DNA of 24,386 nt from Candidatus Hydrogenedentota bacterium. Lineage in GTDB: Bacteria; Hydrogenedentota; Hydrogenedentia; Hydrogenedentales; JAGMZX01. The notes below the pieces were generated by a model. The model was not told the DNA's origin. It did not search any database and was given only the letters and a program-made list of their open reading frames with translations. Of the stretch, positions 8,764-17,230 are shown piece by piece (the first letter of the stretch is position 1; each line of letters starts with the position of its first letter). A program made the position numbers and the translations under genes. The stretch lies in assembly GCA_029556545.1 (NCBI GenBank), contig JAKQEQ010000147.1:1-24386 (forward strand), given 5' to 3'.

Positions 8764-10194
8764 TCACACGCGGACGTCGGAGGCCGCGCCCAGGCGCGCG
8801 GCGTGACGGTCGATAAACGGCTGCAGCTCCGTCGAGACAAACTCGACCACCTGCTCCGGCGCCCGCCCGATGAACCCGCGCACATCGAGCACCGCCTCGA
8901 TCTCGGCCCGGTTCATGCCGAGAGCCGGGTCGCCCGCGAGTCGTTCGAGCAGGTCGTTGTCGCCCCCTTCCTGCTTGACCTTCGCGGCGGCGGCATGGGA
9001 ATGAACACGCATAATCTCATGGAGGGTTTGGCGATCGCCGCCCCGTCTGACGGCCGCCATGAGGATGTTCTCGGTGGCCATGAACGGAAGTTCGGCGCAT
9101 AGTCGTTTTTTGATGGTTTGTGGATAAACTTGTGGGTTTTCGGCGATATTCAGATACAAGTTCAGCGTCCCGTCGGCGGCCAGGAAGGCTTCCGGAAGGC
9201 TCAGCCGACGAATGGCCGAATCGTCCAGCGTGCGCTCGAACCATTGCACCGCGCTCGTCATGGCCCCGTGCAACGGCGCGACCATGAGGAACCGCGCCAG
9301 GGCGCAGGCCCGCTCGCAGCGCATGGGATTGCGCTTGTAGGCCATGGCGGAACTACCGACCTGGGACGACTCGAAGGGCTCCTCGACTTCTTTGAGATTG
9401 GCCAGCAGGCGCATATCGGTCGCGAACTTGTGGACCGATTCGCCGATACCGGCTAAGACGCTAAGCACGTGGGTGTCCACTTTGCGCGGGTAGGTCTGGC
9501 CGGTGACGGGGTACGAACTGTCGAAACCGAGCTTCTCCGCAACGCGCCGGTCGAGTTCGCGCACCTTGTCGCCGTCGCCGTCGAAAAGGGTGAGGAACGA
9601 CGCCTGTGTGCCGGTGGTCCCTTTGACGCCCCGGCATCGGACCCGCCGGATTTCCGCTTCGAGGTCCTGCGCGTCCATAAGGAGGTCCTGCGCCCAAAGA
9701 CAGGCGCGCTTGCCCACAGTCACGACCTGCGCCGGCTGGTAGTGCGTGTAGCCGAGGGTGGCGAGGTCTTTCCAGCGCAACCCGAACTGCTTGAGCCGTT
9801 CGAGCACGTTGACCGCCTTAGTTAGTAGGATTTCGAGTCCCTCGCGGATCAGAATCAGGTCCGTATTGTCGCCCACGTAGCAGCTTGTCGCGCCCAAGTG
9901 GATGATCGCGCGCGCCTTCGGCGCGACGTCGCCGTAGGCGTGGATATGGGCCATCACGTCGTGCCGCGTCTTGCGCTCGTACCGTTCCGCTGCCTCGAAG
10001 TCGATGTCGTCGATATGCGCCCGCATCTCTTCGATTTGTTCGTCGGTAATGGGGAGCCCCAGTTCCTTTTCCGCCTCGGCAAGCGCGACCCAGCACCTGC
10101 GCCAGGTCGAGAACTTCCGCTGGGCGCTCCAGAGTTGCGACATTTCCCTGGTCGCGAAGCGCTCGACCAGGGGGGAGACATATTCGGTGGTCAT
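8764..10194 (-). CDS. purB: Adenylosuccinate lyase
   Basis: The enzyme cuts fumarate from SAICAR (giving AICAR) and from adenylosuccinate (giving AMP), in the cytoplasm. The 476-residue length and the signature [16 protein letters not shown] (usually SSAMPYKRNP) place it with the clade that includes the human enzyme, rather than with the shorter B. subtilis type. Other family motifs are visible: [22 protein letters not shown] and GTTGTQASF. The start ATG at 10194 gives MTTEYVSPL, as in homologues. It follows purO by 28 nt on the same strand, so the two are very likely co-transcribed. The Ala in place of Pro in the signature loop is a small departure from the consensus. Confidence 0.95.
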   Translation of the reverse strand: MTTEYVSPLVERFATREMSQLWSAQRKFSTWRRCWVALAEAEKELGLPITDEQIEEMRAHIDDIDFEAAERYERKTRHDVMAHIHAYGDVAPKARAIIHLGATSCYVGDNTDLILIREGLEILLTKAVNVLERLKQFGLRWKDLATLGYTHYQPAQVVTVGKRACLWAQDLLMDAQDLEAEIRRVRCRGVKGTTGTQASFLTLFDGDGDKVRELDRRVAEKLGFDSSYPVTGQTYPRKVDTHVLSVLAGIGESVHKFATDMRLLANLKEVEEPFESSQVGSSAMAYKRNPMRCERACALARFLMVAPLHGAMTSAVQWFERTLDDSAIRRLSLPEAFLAADGTLNLYLNIAENPQVYPQTIKKRLCAELPFMATENILMAAVRRGGDRQTLHEIMRVHSHAAAAKVKQEGGDNDLLERLAGDPALGMNRAEIEAVLDVRGFIGRAPEQVVEFVSTELQPFIDRHAARLGAASDVRV

Positions 10195-10222
10195 GGCCCG
10201 GCACTCCCGAAATGGTATTGGT

Positions 10223-10870
10223 CTATGCTTGAACGTCGTCGCGCGCCGCCAGTGCGAATCCCGCCTCGGAGGCCATCGCCGCGACCGCGGTGATCGGATT
10301 CTCGCGCTGGGCAAAGACCCCTTCGCGCAGGATATAGGCGCACGCGGCCTCGGCGGTTTCCGGCGCAAAAGCGTTGCATTGCGCCTCGCTCAAGGAATTT
10401 TCCTCATACGTCGCCACGTACCGGCACTGCCCCGGTTCCAGTGCGATGCGGCTTACCTCGATCCCGTCATCGCGCACCACGGCGAGCCACGCCGCGCCGT
10501 CCCGCTTGTCCGCCACGGCGCTGATGCGCGGCGTATTGTACTGGTCCTTCTCGTAGTCCAGCGCGAGCATGGCCAGCGCCAGCGCGTCGCGCACAGGCAT
10601 GCCTTGGGCGATTTTCTCCGCGATCGCGTCTGTGTGGCTGCCGTTAGTGACCACGGCGACCTGGCTGTCAGACACGACGCGGACACAGTTGTACGCGATG
10701 TACGGGTTCTTCTGCACGTCCGTTTCGTGGCCCGGTTTCGGCACGATGCTTACCTTATCCGCGCCGACGACCGCCGTCCGGTTGGGAAACGATCGGCTCG
10801 AAACACGATAGACCGCGCAGAGGCGTCCGTCCCGCGTTTTCGCCACGCTGACAATACGACCAATGTACAT
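10223..10870 (-). CDS. purO: IMP cyclohydrolase, archaeal PurO type
   Basis: A 215-residue protein that matches the single-domain IMP cyclohydrolase family first known from archaea, which closes FAICAR to IMP, the last step of purine ring synthesis. The N-terminus, [11 protein letters not shown] followed by [11 protein letters not shown], and the [12 protein letters not shown] stretch are typical. Most bacteria do this step with the C-terminal domain of PurH, so finding PurO beside purB suggests a modified pathway in this organism (inference). ATG 10870 follows GGAG at ~10 nt and lies ~30 nt downstream of a perfect TATAAT on the same strand. It is transcribed divergently from the kinase gene. 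Confidence 0.88.
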   Translation of the reverse strand: MYIGRIVSVAKTRDGRLCAVYRVSSRSFPNRTAVVGADKVSIVPKPGHETDVQKNPYIAYNCVRVVSDSQVAVVTNGSHTDAIAEKIAQGMPVRDALALAMLALDYEKDQYNTPRISAVADKRDGAAWLAVVRDDGIEVSRIALEPGQCRYVATYEENSLSEAQCNAFAPETAEAACAYILREGVFAQRENPITAVAAMASEAGFALAARDDVQA

Positions 10871-10900
10871 CTTGCTTGGACTCCCGTGGGTTGCCGCGCA

Positions 10901-10935
10901 ATTATACCGGAGTCGTCCCAATCGCGCGAATTGGG
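10901..10935 (-). promoter_or_regulatory. Probable purO-purB promoter with operator-like inverted repeat
   Basis: Read on the minus strand, a perfect TATAAT (10906-10901) lies ~30 nt before the purO start. There is no good -35 hexamer at the normal distance. Instead an inverted repeat, CCCAAT-7 nt-ATTGGG (10917-10935), covers where the -35 box would be. This is the layout expected of a regulated promoter, with the repeat as a binding site. The regulator is unknown, and PurR-type sites do not look like this. Confidence 0.45.
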
Positions 10936-10956
10936 CAAGGGATAGGGAACGGACGC

Positions 10957-11030
10957 CGGCCCGAAAGATAGGGGCCGTGTGGACGCTGTGGACGATATGG
11001 ACACGACGGACACTACAAGTCCCGAGTCCC
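10957..11030. repeat. Hairpin followed by 9-nt-period GGAC repeats
   Basis: In the divergent purO/kinase gap, CGGCCC (10957-10962) and GGGCCG (10972-10977) can form a 6-bp stem around a 9-nt loop. Directly after it GGAC occurs at 10981, 10990, 10999 and 11008, an exact 9-nt period with TG or AT before most cores. Two GTCCC words in the opposite sense follow at 11019 and 11026. It is not coding in the chosen gene models. The same period and core recur at 19712-19805. Confidence 0.6.
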
Positions 11031-11099
11031 GATCTCCGAAACCCCTTCATATATGCTACCATGCCGCTGTTGCCGAACCGGGCAAAGGGCATCGGGTGT

Positions 11100-11966
11100 A
11101 TGGCGGACACGGAACGTCCCAGAAAGATTATCGCGGGCCGATACGAAGTGCTGCGCCCTCTGGGCCGCGGCGGCATGGGGAAAGTATTTCTCGTGCGCGA
11201 CCGCACTACCGGGCAGCGGCTGGCCCTGAAGATGCTCCGTTCCCAGTGGCAATCGCGCAAGGCGGTTGTGGCGCGCTTTGTGCGCGAGATCGAGACCGCG
11301 CGCAAGCTGGACCATCCGTGCATCGTCAAGATTCACGATGCGTGCTATGACGACGACCTGCTCTTCTATACGATGGAGTACATCGAGGGGAAAAGCCTTC
11401 GACACTGGATGCGCCAGCGGACGCGCCTCGAATTCGGGTCCGTCGTGCGTGTGTTATGTCTGGTGGCGCACGCCCTCGAACACGCGCACCGGGTGACCAT
11501 ACACCGCGACCTGTCGCCCGAGAACATCATGGTCCTCGCCGACGGCTCGGTGCGCCTGCTCGATTTCGGCCTGGCGAAAGTGGACGACCCCAACCAGGGG
11601 CTGACTATGGTCGGGTCCAGTCTCGGAAAGATGCAATACATCGCGCCGGAACAGCGCAAAAACGCCGCGCAGGTGGACCCGCGGACGGACCTCTATCCGC
11701 TGGGCGTAATGTTCTTCGAGATGCTCTCGGGGCAGTTGCCCAACGGACGCGACCGATTGACGACGCTATGCCCCGAGTTGCCGCCGGAGACCGACGCCTT
11801 TGTCGAGCGGGCCATTGCGGCGGACCCGGAAGCCCGATTCCAGAGCGCCCGCGAGTTCCGCCACGCGCTGCTGGCGCTCTACGACGCAAGCAAGCGTCCT
11901 TGCGCCGCACCGCCGCCCCCGGGGTTGCTTGCCCGACTTCGCGCGTGGTGGCGCGGCCGGCAATGA
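11100..11966 (+). CDS. Soluble Ser/Thr protein kinase (Hanks type)
   Basis: A compact 288-residue kinase. All main subdomains are visible in order: glycine loop LGRGGMGKVF (~22-31), the ATP-binding Lys in LALKML (~45), catalytic loop HRDLSPEN (~137) with Asp intact, DFGLAK (~155), APEQ, then RTDLYPLGVMFFEML. HRDLSPEN has Ser where most family members have Lys. There is no membrane helix and no PASTA, TPR or other sensor domain after the kinase fold, only a Pro-rich stretch and a basic end. Start ATG 11100 gives a short leader before the kinase domain; ATG 11061 in the same frame has no ribosome binding site. Its targets are unknown. It lies divergently to purO and convergently to the dehydrogenase gene. 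Confidence 0.9.
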   Translation: MADTERPRKIIAGRYEVLRPLGRGGMGKVFLVRDRTTGQRLALKMLRSQWQSRKAVVARFVREIETARKLDHPCIVKIHDACYDDDLLFYTMEYIEGKSLRHWMRQRTRLEFGSVVRVLCLVAHALEHAHRVTIHRDLSPENIMVLADGSVRLLDFGLAKVDDPNQGLTMVGSSLGKMQYIAPEQRKNAAQVDPRTDLYPLGVMFFEMLSGQLPNGRDRLTTLCPELPPETDAFVERAIAADPEARFQSAREFRHALLALYDASKRPCAAPPPPGLLARLRAWWRGRQ

Positions 11967-12020
11967 CTGAGCCATTCATCCCGTAGGGCTACATAAGGCC
12001 CAAAGAAAAGCCGGGTGATT

Positions 12021-13028
12021 CTATTTCCGCGTGGTGCGGCATGCCTGCGCACTGAGCGCTTCCGGGTTCACGCAATTGGGCGGAATCTCCCCGCGAAGTC
12101 GCGCGATGATGTTTGCGGCGGCAATCTCGGCCATGCGGGCGCGGGTTTCGGCGGTGGCGCTGCCGAGGTGGGGGATCAGCACCGCATTTTCGCACCCGGC
12201 CAAGTCGGGGTGTACCGCCGGTTCCCGCTCGAAGACGTCCAGACCGGCGGCGAATATCTCGCCGTGCCGCAAGGCGTCCGCCAGCGCCGCCTCGTCGACG
12301 ACTGGGCCGCGGGCGGTGTTGACGAGAACGGCGGTGGCTTTCATGGCGTGGAACTCGGGCGCGGCGAAGGCGTGGCGCGTCTCCGGCGTCAGAGGACAAT
12401 GAATCGAAATGAAGTCCGACTCGCGCAGTAGCGTCGTCTTATCGACAAACGTCGCGCCGAGTGCGGCCTCCGCGTCGGGCGGCAACGGCGCGGTGTCGTG
12501 ATAGAGGACCCGCATGCCGAACGCGCCCGCCCGCCGCGCCACCGCCTGCCCGATGCGGCCCATGCCGAAGACGCCCAAGGTCTTGCGGTATACGTCCACG
12601 CCGAGCAGGAGCATGGGCGCCCAGCTTTTCCAGCGCCCCGCGCGCAGATAGCGTTCCCCTTCGCCGATGCGCCGCGCGGCGGCCATCATCAGTGCCCACG
12701 CGAGGTCGGCGGTGGTTTCCGTCAATACGTCCGGCGTATTCGTGACCGCGATGCCGCGGGCGGTGGCGGCGGGCACGTCCAAATTGTCGAAACCGACCGC
12801 GTAGTTGGCGATGATCTTGAGTTGCGGCCCGGCTGCGTCCATCACTTCCGCGTCCATGCGGTCCGTGAGTATCGGGAGCAGCGCCTCGACCCCGCGTACA
12901 GCGGCAAGCAAGTCCTCGCGTGGGATAACCCGGTCCTCCGGGTAGACCGCCACCTCGCGTTCTCCGAAGGCGTCGGTTAACACCGCCAGAGCGCTCTCCG
13001 GTAATCGACGGCATACAAAGACTCGCAT
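12021..13028 (-). CDS. D-2-hydroxyacid dehydrogenase (glyoxylate/hydroxypyruvate reductase-like)
   Basis: A 335-residue NAD(P)-dependent oxidoreductase that interconverts a 2-keto acid and a D-2-hydroxy acid in the cytoplasm. The nucleotide-binding loop [13 protein letters not shown] is clear, and the substrate-side motif [11 protein letters not shown] precedes it. The catalytic triad is complete: Arg in [10 protein letters not shown], Glu in [11 protein letters not shown] and His in IPHLGSAT. This pattern is closest to glyoxylate or hydroxypyruvate reductases. ATG 13028 has GGAAGGA ~10-15 nt upstream; an ATG at 13046 overlaps that site and is less likely. The gene stands alone. Its substrate cannot be fixed among the close relatives. 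Confidence 0.9.
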   Translation of the reverse strand: MRVFVCRRLPESALAVLTDAFGEREVAVYPEDRVIPREDLLAAVRGVEALLPILTDRMDAEVMDAAGPQLKIIANYAVGFDNLDVPAATARGIAVTNTPDVLTETTADLAWALMMAAARRIGEGERYLRAGRWKSWAPMLLLGVDVYRKTLGVFGMGRIGQAVARRAGAFGMRVLYHDTAPLPPDAEAALGATFVDKTTLLRESDFISIHCPLTPETRHAFAAPEFHAMKATAVLVNTARGPVVDEAALADALRHGEIFAAGLDVFEREPAVHPDLAGCENAVLIPHLGSATAETRARMAEIAAANIIARLRGEIPPNCVNPEALSAQACRTTRK

Positions 13029-13561
13029 GATAGACAATCCTTCCATTCCTAACCCAGGATCAGCGGTATCCCACGCGTTGTCCCGCTGTTCGCAATCGTA
13101 CCCGCGATCGCTTCCGAATTCATAATCCCATGTCTCACATTCGCGGTCTTTTCAGGAACTGGCGCCCGGGACCGATGGCATCTGACGTGGCGGGCGGTAC
13201 CAACGACGATGCCTACAATTCCGTGGGATTGCCTCCGGCGCCCTACAACGCAGTAGGGGATTGGATGCCTCGTCTTGACCATGGTATATTGTGCGGAAGG
13301 CAGCGAGCGTTTGGGATCGTCTATATCGCCCCTCGTCGAGGATGTGCGCTTTAACCTACGCATTTGCAATAACTTACCGCTGTCTTCTCTCCCGGAAAGT
13401 TGTTCCTTTTGTGCCGGCTAGCTTCCTCTATTGCTTCCGGGGCTATGACTTGGCATGACTGTTGCTCCTTCCCCGCGCATGGACTTGGTCGGCGCTGTCC
13501 ACAGGCGGGCGGTGACGGGCGGGTCGTGGCAATGGCAAGGCAATCCAAAGGGAGGAACGCC
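13029..13561. other. Long intergenic region containing two tandem stem-loops
   Basis: There is no gene I can support in these ~530 nt. Two successive stem-loops lie at 13212-13227 (CCTAC/GTGGG, one G-U type pair) and 13241-13258 (CCCTAC/GTAGGG, perfect). The sequences around them are similar (CTACAA at the start, GGATTG after each), so they look like an imperfect tandem repeat of about 33 nt. The region is upstream of both the dehydrogenase gene (-) and the first small-peptide gene (+). TATATT at 13285-13290 could be a -10 box, but its -35 is poor. Confidence 0.4.
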
Positions 13562-13669
13562 ATGTTCAGTTTCGTGGAGTTAGTTGTCAGTTTCATTACG
13601 TTCGTGGTCGAGTACTTTGCGGCCCTGTTGCTCAGCATCCTTTTCCCCGAGGAGGAGGAAGAGGCGTAA
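13562..13669 (+). CDS. Small hydrophobic peptide 1 (35 residues)
   Basis: The ATG follows a strong ribosome binding site (GGGAGGA, 6 nt spacing). The product has 35 residues. Residues ~2-28 are almost all Val, Leu, Ile, Phe and Ala, interrupted by Glu6 and Glu17, then comes a Pro and a run of five Glu and Ala. It would be one membrane helix or an amphipathic helix with an acidic end. I know no family for it. It aligns without gaps to the next peptide: MFxF at 1-4, an acidic residue at 6 and ALLLS at 21-25. A hairpin follows the stop. The longer upstream frame from 13400 is not supported by a ribosome binding site. Confidence 0.65.
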   Translation: MFSFVELVVSFITFVVEYFAALLLSILFPEEEEEA

Positions 13670-13674
13670 CAGCG

Positions 13675-13700
13675 GCAGGGCGCGCCGGGCGCAACCCTGC
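13675..13700 (+). terminator. Hairpin between peptide genes 1 and 2
   Basis: GCAGGG (13675-13680) pairs with CCCTGC (13695-13700). The bases between can extend the stem with GCGC/GCGC around a CGG loop. A short GTTTG follows but no real T-run, so it may be a weak terminator, an attenuator or an RNA-stabilising end. It starts 6 nt after the stop of peptide gene 1. Confidence 0.4.
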
Positions 13701-13756
13701 GAAGTTTGCGTTCGTGTCAGGTGATGCAAAGCGAAACAAGGAGGTAAATGCGGATC

Positions 13757-13873
13757 ATGTTTGACTTCTCGGATTTCATTGCACAGTTGGCGGGATGGTT
13801 TCTCGGTGAAATCGTGGCCTTGCTGCTGAGTTTCGTCGAAGTACTTATCGCCGGACCGGCGTCGCTGGTATAG
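13757..13873 (+). CDS. Small hydrophobic peptide 2 (38 residues)
   Basis: A 38-residue product from ATG 13757; ATG 13748 in the same frame would add MRI. AGGAGGT lies upstream, only 3 nt before the first ATG and 12 nt before the second. The second start is preferred because the product then lines up residue for residue with peptide 1 (MFxF, acidic at 6, ALLLS at 21-25). The sequence is hydrophobic with Asp and Glu spaced along the helix and ends in a neutral GPASLV. No known family is recognised. An inverted repeat, GGACC/GGTCC (13876-13880 and 13894-13898), begins just after the stop. Confidence 0.6.
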   Translation: MFDFSDFIAQLAGWFLGEIVALLLSFVEVLIAGPASLV

Positions 13874-13983
13874 TCGGACCGGTTCCCCGTTCGGGTCCCG
13901 GGCGCGCGACTGCGTTGCTCGGGCCCGTGTGCTTGCGGCGTCCGAACGCGCGAGGCTCGGGTTCGGGGCTTCGCGCCCGCGCG

Positions 13984-14012
13984 TTGACTGCGTGTCGGAG
14001 AACGGATACACT
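13984..14012 (+). promoter_or_regulatory. Sigma70-type promoter for peptide gene 3
   Basis: TTGACT (13984-13989), a 17-nt spacer and TACACT (14007-14012) match the housekeeping promoter well. Transcription should begin near 14019, leaving a ~50-nt leader before the ATG at 14068. The presence of this promoter inside the cassette supports the peptide genes being real and suggests gene 3 can be expressed on its own. Confidence 0.6.
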
Positions 14013-14067
14013 CTGCAACCGTTAAGGCCGGTCGGCGGCCGCAAGCAAGTAGTAAGAGGGAACCGTC

Positions 14068-14184
14068 ATGCTCATCAATGTTCCGGGTCTGGTGGAAGAC
14101 TTTCTCGTGTGGTTTGTCACCAAGGTGGCTGGGGTGCTCATCGAGCTTATCCATTCCTGGTTCGAGACCGCGAGCCCGTGGTGA
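14068..14184 (+). CDS. Small hydrophobic peptide 3 (38 residues)
   Basis: A 38-residue product with ATG 14068 preceded by AGAGGG (7 nt) and by its own promoter at 13984-14012. The sequence has the same character as peptides 1 and 2: one hydrophobic helix with acidic residues near positions 10-11 and 26, Ala at 21, and extra Trp residues (15, 31 and 38). Identity to the other two is low, so common descent is likely but not shown. It has one Lys in mid-helix and ends FETASPW. A perfect 14-nt palindrome follows the stop. Confidence 0.6.
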   Translation: MLINVPGLVEDFLVWFVTKVAGVLIELIHSWFETASPW

Positions 14185-14189
14185 GCGGT

Positions 14190-14203
14190 CCCGCCGCGGC
14201 GGG
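14190..14203. terminator. GC-rich palindrome between convergent genes
   Basis: CCCGCCGCGGCGGG is a perfect 14-nt palindrome, 6 nt after the stop of peptide gene 3 and 18 nt beyond the stop of the convergent YcxB-like gene. It could fold in RNA from either strand and act as a shared transcript end. There is no T-run on either side, so intrinsic termination is not certain. Confidence 0.4.
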
Positions 14204-14220
14204 GTGCGCGGCGGGTGCCA

Positions 14221-14772
14221 TCATGTGCGGTCGCGCGAGCGAAAGCAGGCGTGAAGCGCCTGAAAACAGTTTGCCGCGTCCGCGTGATCGGCGAACGCGC
14301 GCTTCGGGATAATGAACGCGCGCAGGTGTCCCGTCACCAGGAAGATATGATCGGGGGTCTCGGCGACGTCTTGGACGCCGTCCCAGTTCATGACGCCGCG
14401 CCCGTGAGGGTTCTCGATGGTGATCCGGTCCGGCGCGATGGTCATGATGGTGTGCCCGAGCATTTCGTGCAGGGCGCTCGAACGGCAAATCCAGCCTACG
14501 ACGGCCGGTCGAACGTATTGCAGATATGTCGCGTACACCGCGGCGAGCAGCAACAAGAGCAGGGACAATCGCGCGGCGAATTGGAGTGGGGCCTCGATAC
14601 CGCTCACCGAGCCGCCGAACTCCGAGTATACAAACACACCCAACAACAGCAGGCCGAGGATCACCATGCGGCGCATCCCGCGTTTCCCCTCGGCCGTGTG
14701 TTTGTAGAAGTATTGCCCGAACGCGACAAAGTCGTCCTGCGTCACCTCGAATTCGAGTCGCACTGGTTCCAT
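14221..14772 (-). CDS. YcxB-like membrane protein
   Basis: A 183-residue protein. The N-terminus has the pattern FEVTQDDFVAFGQYFYKHT, seen in YcxB-type proteins. Two membrane helices follow at ~36-50 and ~66-85. After them comes a YcxB C-terminal-like domain (GHTIMTIAPDRITIENPHGRGVMNWDGVQDVAETPDHIFL), a small beta-rich region reminiscent of PH-like membrane-associated domains. The function of the family is unknown. The ATG at 14772 is separated by a single base from the gnd stop, so it is translationally coupled to gnd. Confidence 0.75.
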   Translation of the reverse strand: MEPVRLEFEVTQDDFVAFGQYFYKHTAEGKRGMRRMVILGLLLLGVFVYSEFGGSVSGIEAPLQFAARLSLLLLLLAAVYATYLQYVRPAVVGWICRSSALHEMLGHTIMTIAPDRITIENPHGRGVMNWDGVQDVAETPDHIFLVTGHLRAFIIPKRAFADHADAANCFQALHACFRSRDRT

Positions 14773-14773
14773 C

Positions 14774-16225
<1,452 letters not shown>

Positions 16226-16309
16226 CCTTCAGGTACTCCTTGCTCCGGTCCTCTTACAGGGGATCTCGACTCCCCCGTTTTCCAACATAAAACGCATGCG
16301 ACTTCGAGT

Positions 16310-16555
16310 CTACATGGATGAAGTCCGGCGCCGGCTCTTGGGATTCTTCATCCGCGCGATTCTTATGAGCAAGCGCAGGGCTTCGCTTACCGATTCCGAA
16401 TCCGGGAAAGCGCTGGCAACGTCTGGAGGCAGTACAACCACGCTGCTGCCCGGCGGAAAGCGCCTCGCATACTTGCCTCGAACACCGCCCCGAATCAACG
16501 CCGCGTCGTATTCAGGACGCAAGTCATCTGTCATTTCCTCATGTTTTTTCTTCAT
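16310..16555 (-). CDS. Antitoxin-like protein paired with BrnT
   Basis: An 81-residue protein with a basic/acidic start and the pattern LRPEYDAALIRGGVRGKYARRFPPGSSVVVLPPDVASAFPDSESVSEALRLLI. This is a common antitoxin-type pattern but not the usual BrnA. The final helices resemble those of ribbon-helix-helix regulators. ATG 16555 lies inside the end of brnT, and its ribosome binding site (GAGGAGAGC) is within the brnT coding sequence, giving a 17-nt overlap. It should neutralise BrnT and repress its own operon (inference from TA modules in general). Confidence 0.75.
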   Translation of the reverse strand: MKKKHEEMTDDLRPEYDAALIRGGVRGKYARRFPPGSSVVVLPPDVASAFPDSESVSEALRLLIRIARMKNPKSRRRTSSM

Positions 16556-16814
16556 ATGCTCTCCTCTCGAGGCGAGTCGCTCGACGGGCACTAATCAGTC
16601 GAATGGGACCACCCCTTTCGGTGTGGGCTACCACAAGGATGTGCCCCGTGTTCGATGCGCCAACCGTCACCTGTCGCATCTCTCCCGATGAGTGGTCAGG
16701 GTCTGGAAACGTGCTGGACAGCGGATCGCAGAATACAGTTGCTGCTTCCCGAAATGAGATATCATGCTTTTTCTCGTTTCTTGCAGCCTTTTCTTCGTTC
16801 CATTCAAATTCCAT
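16539..16814 (-). CDS. brnT: BrnT-family ribonuclease toxin
   Basis: A 91-residue protein with full BrnT features: FEWNEEKAARNEKKHDISFREAATVF, then DPDHS, then the strand pair ending HILVVAHTERGGPIRLISARRATRLERRAYEE. BrnT toxins fold like RelE and act as ribonucleases that slow translation. Toxin comes first and antitoxin second, overlapping by 17 nt, as in typical brnTA operons. The ATG at 16814 is preceded by an AT-rich stretch with TTGACT (minus strand, 16841-16836), but a matching -10 would overlap the start codon, so its promoter is unclear. Confidence 0.88.
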   Translation of the reverse strand: MEFEWNEEKAARNEKKHDISFREAATVFCDPLSSTFPDPDHSSGEMRQVTVGASNTGHILVVAHTERGGPIRLISARRATRLERRAYEEKT

Positions 16815-16918
16815 TGAACATTACTATGTGTGTACAGTCAAGCGAAACGCACGCTGGTGCGCGGAGTTCGCGCGGGACAGCAAGGCAATAAGAAAGAAGC
16901 AATCAGCAAAACAAACAT

Positions 16919-17143
16919 TCATTTCCGCCGCGCACCATGGAGGTAGTGGTCATGGTTCTCCGCGAAGTCGGGCGGAAGATCCTCGACCTTGCTGGCGACA
17001 CGCAGGAGTCCTTCCCTCATGGACCTCAGATTATCAACATCGTCCAGCCCAATCGGCTCGACGCGCACCGTAGTCCCTTCGGGCAGCAAAGGGCTACCCT
17101 CAACGACCACAACTCCATTTTCGATCTTGCCTAAGTAGACCAT
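16919..17143 (-). CDS. Small antitoxin-like protein, partner not seen
   Basis: A 74-residue protein starting MVYLGKIENGVVVVEG, followed by LPEGTTVRVEPI and ending LPPDFAENHDHYLHGARRK. This pattern, a short beta-rich start (DUF104/AF2212-like) and an ENHDHYLHG end, is typical of antitoxin partners of PIN-type or other small toxins. No PIN toxin gene follows: the next gene on this strand, 105 nt on, is brnT, which already has its own partner. It is therefore an orphan antitoxin or a gene of another role. AAGGA lies just before ATG 17143. Confidence 0.6.
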   Translation of the reverse strand: MVYLGKIENGVVVVEGSPLLPEGTTVRVEPIGLDDVDNLRSMREGLLRVASKVEDLPPDFAENHDHYLHGARRK

Positions 17144-17230
17144 GTTCCTTGTCCCTGTGTGCGTGCCGATTCTTTGGCATCGCACTGACATTATAGCGCA
17201 AACGACGACAGTTCTTGCACGTGTCGCGCC

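Noticed and set aside
11986-12020. Terminator between the kinase and dehydrogenase genes
   Set aside because: The GGGC/GCCC stem is only 4 bp and no T-run follows.
13261-13290. TTGGAT-18-TATATT as promoter of peptide gene 1
   Set aside because: The -35 box matches poorly and the leader would be ~265 nt; noted only as a possible -10.
13400-13561. An N-terminal extension of peptide 1 in the same frame
   Set aside because: It is Cys/Arg/Gly-rich and unlike the hydrophobic core, it has no ribosome binding site, and a strong one directly precedes ATG 13562.
13876-13900. tRNA T-arm-like stretch (GGTTCCCCGTTCGGG...)
   Set aside because: No acceptor, D-arm or anticodon arm can be built around it; it is better read as a simple inverted repeat after peptide gene 2.
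16813-16841. TTGACT with TTCAAT as brnT promoter (minus strand)
   Set aside because: The -10 box would overlap the start codon, so transcription would start after the ATG.
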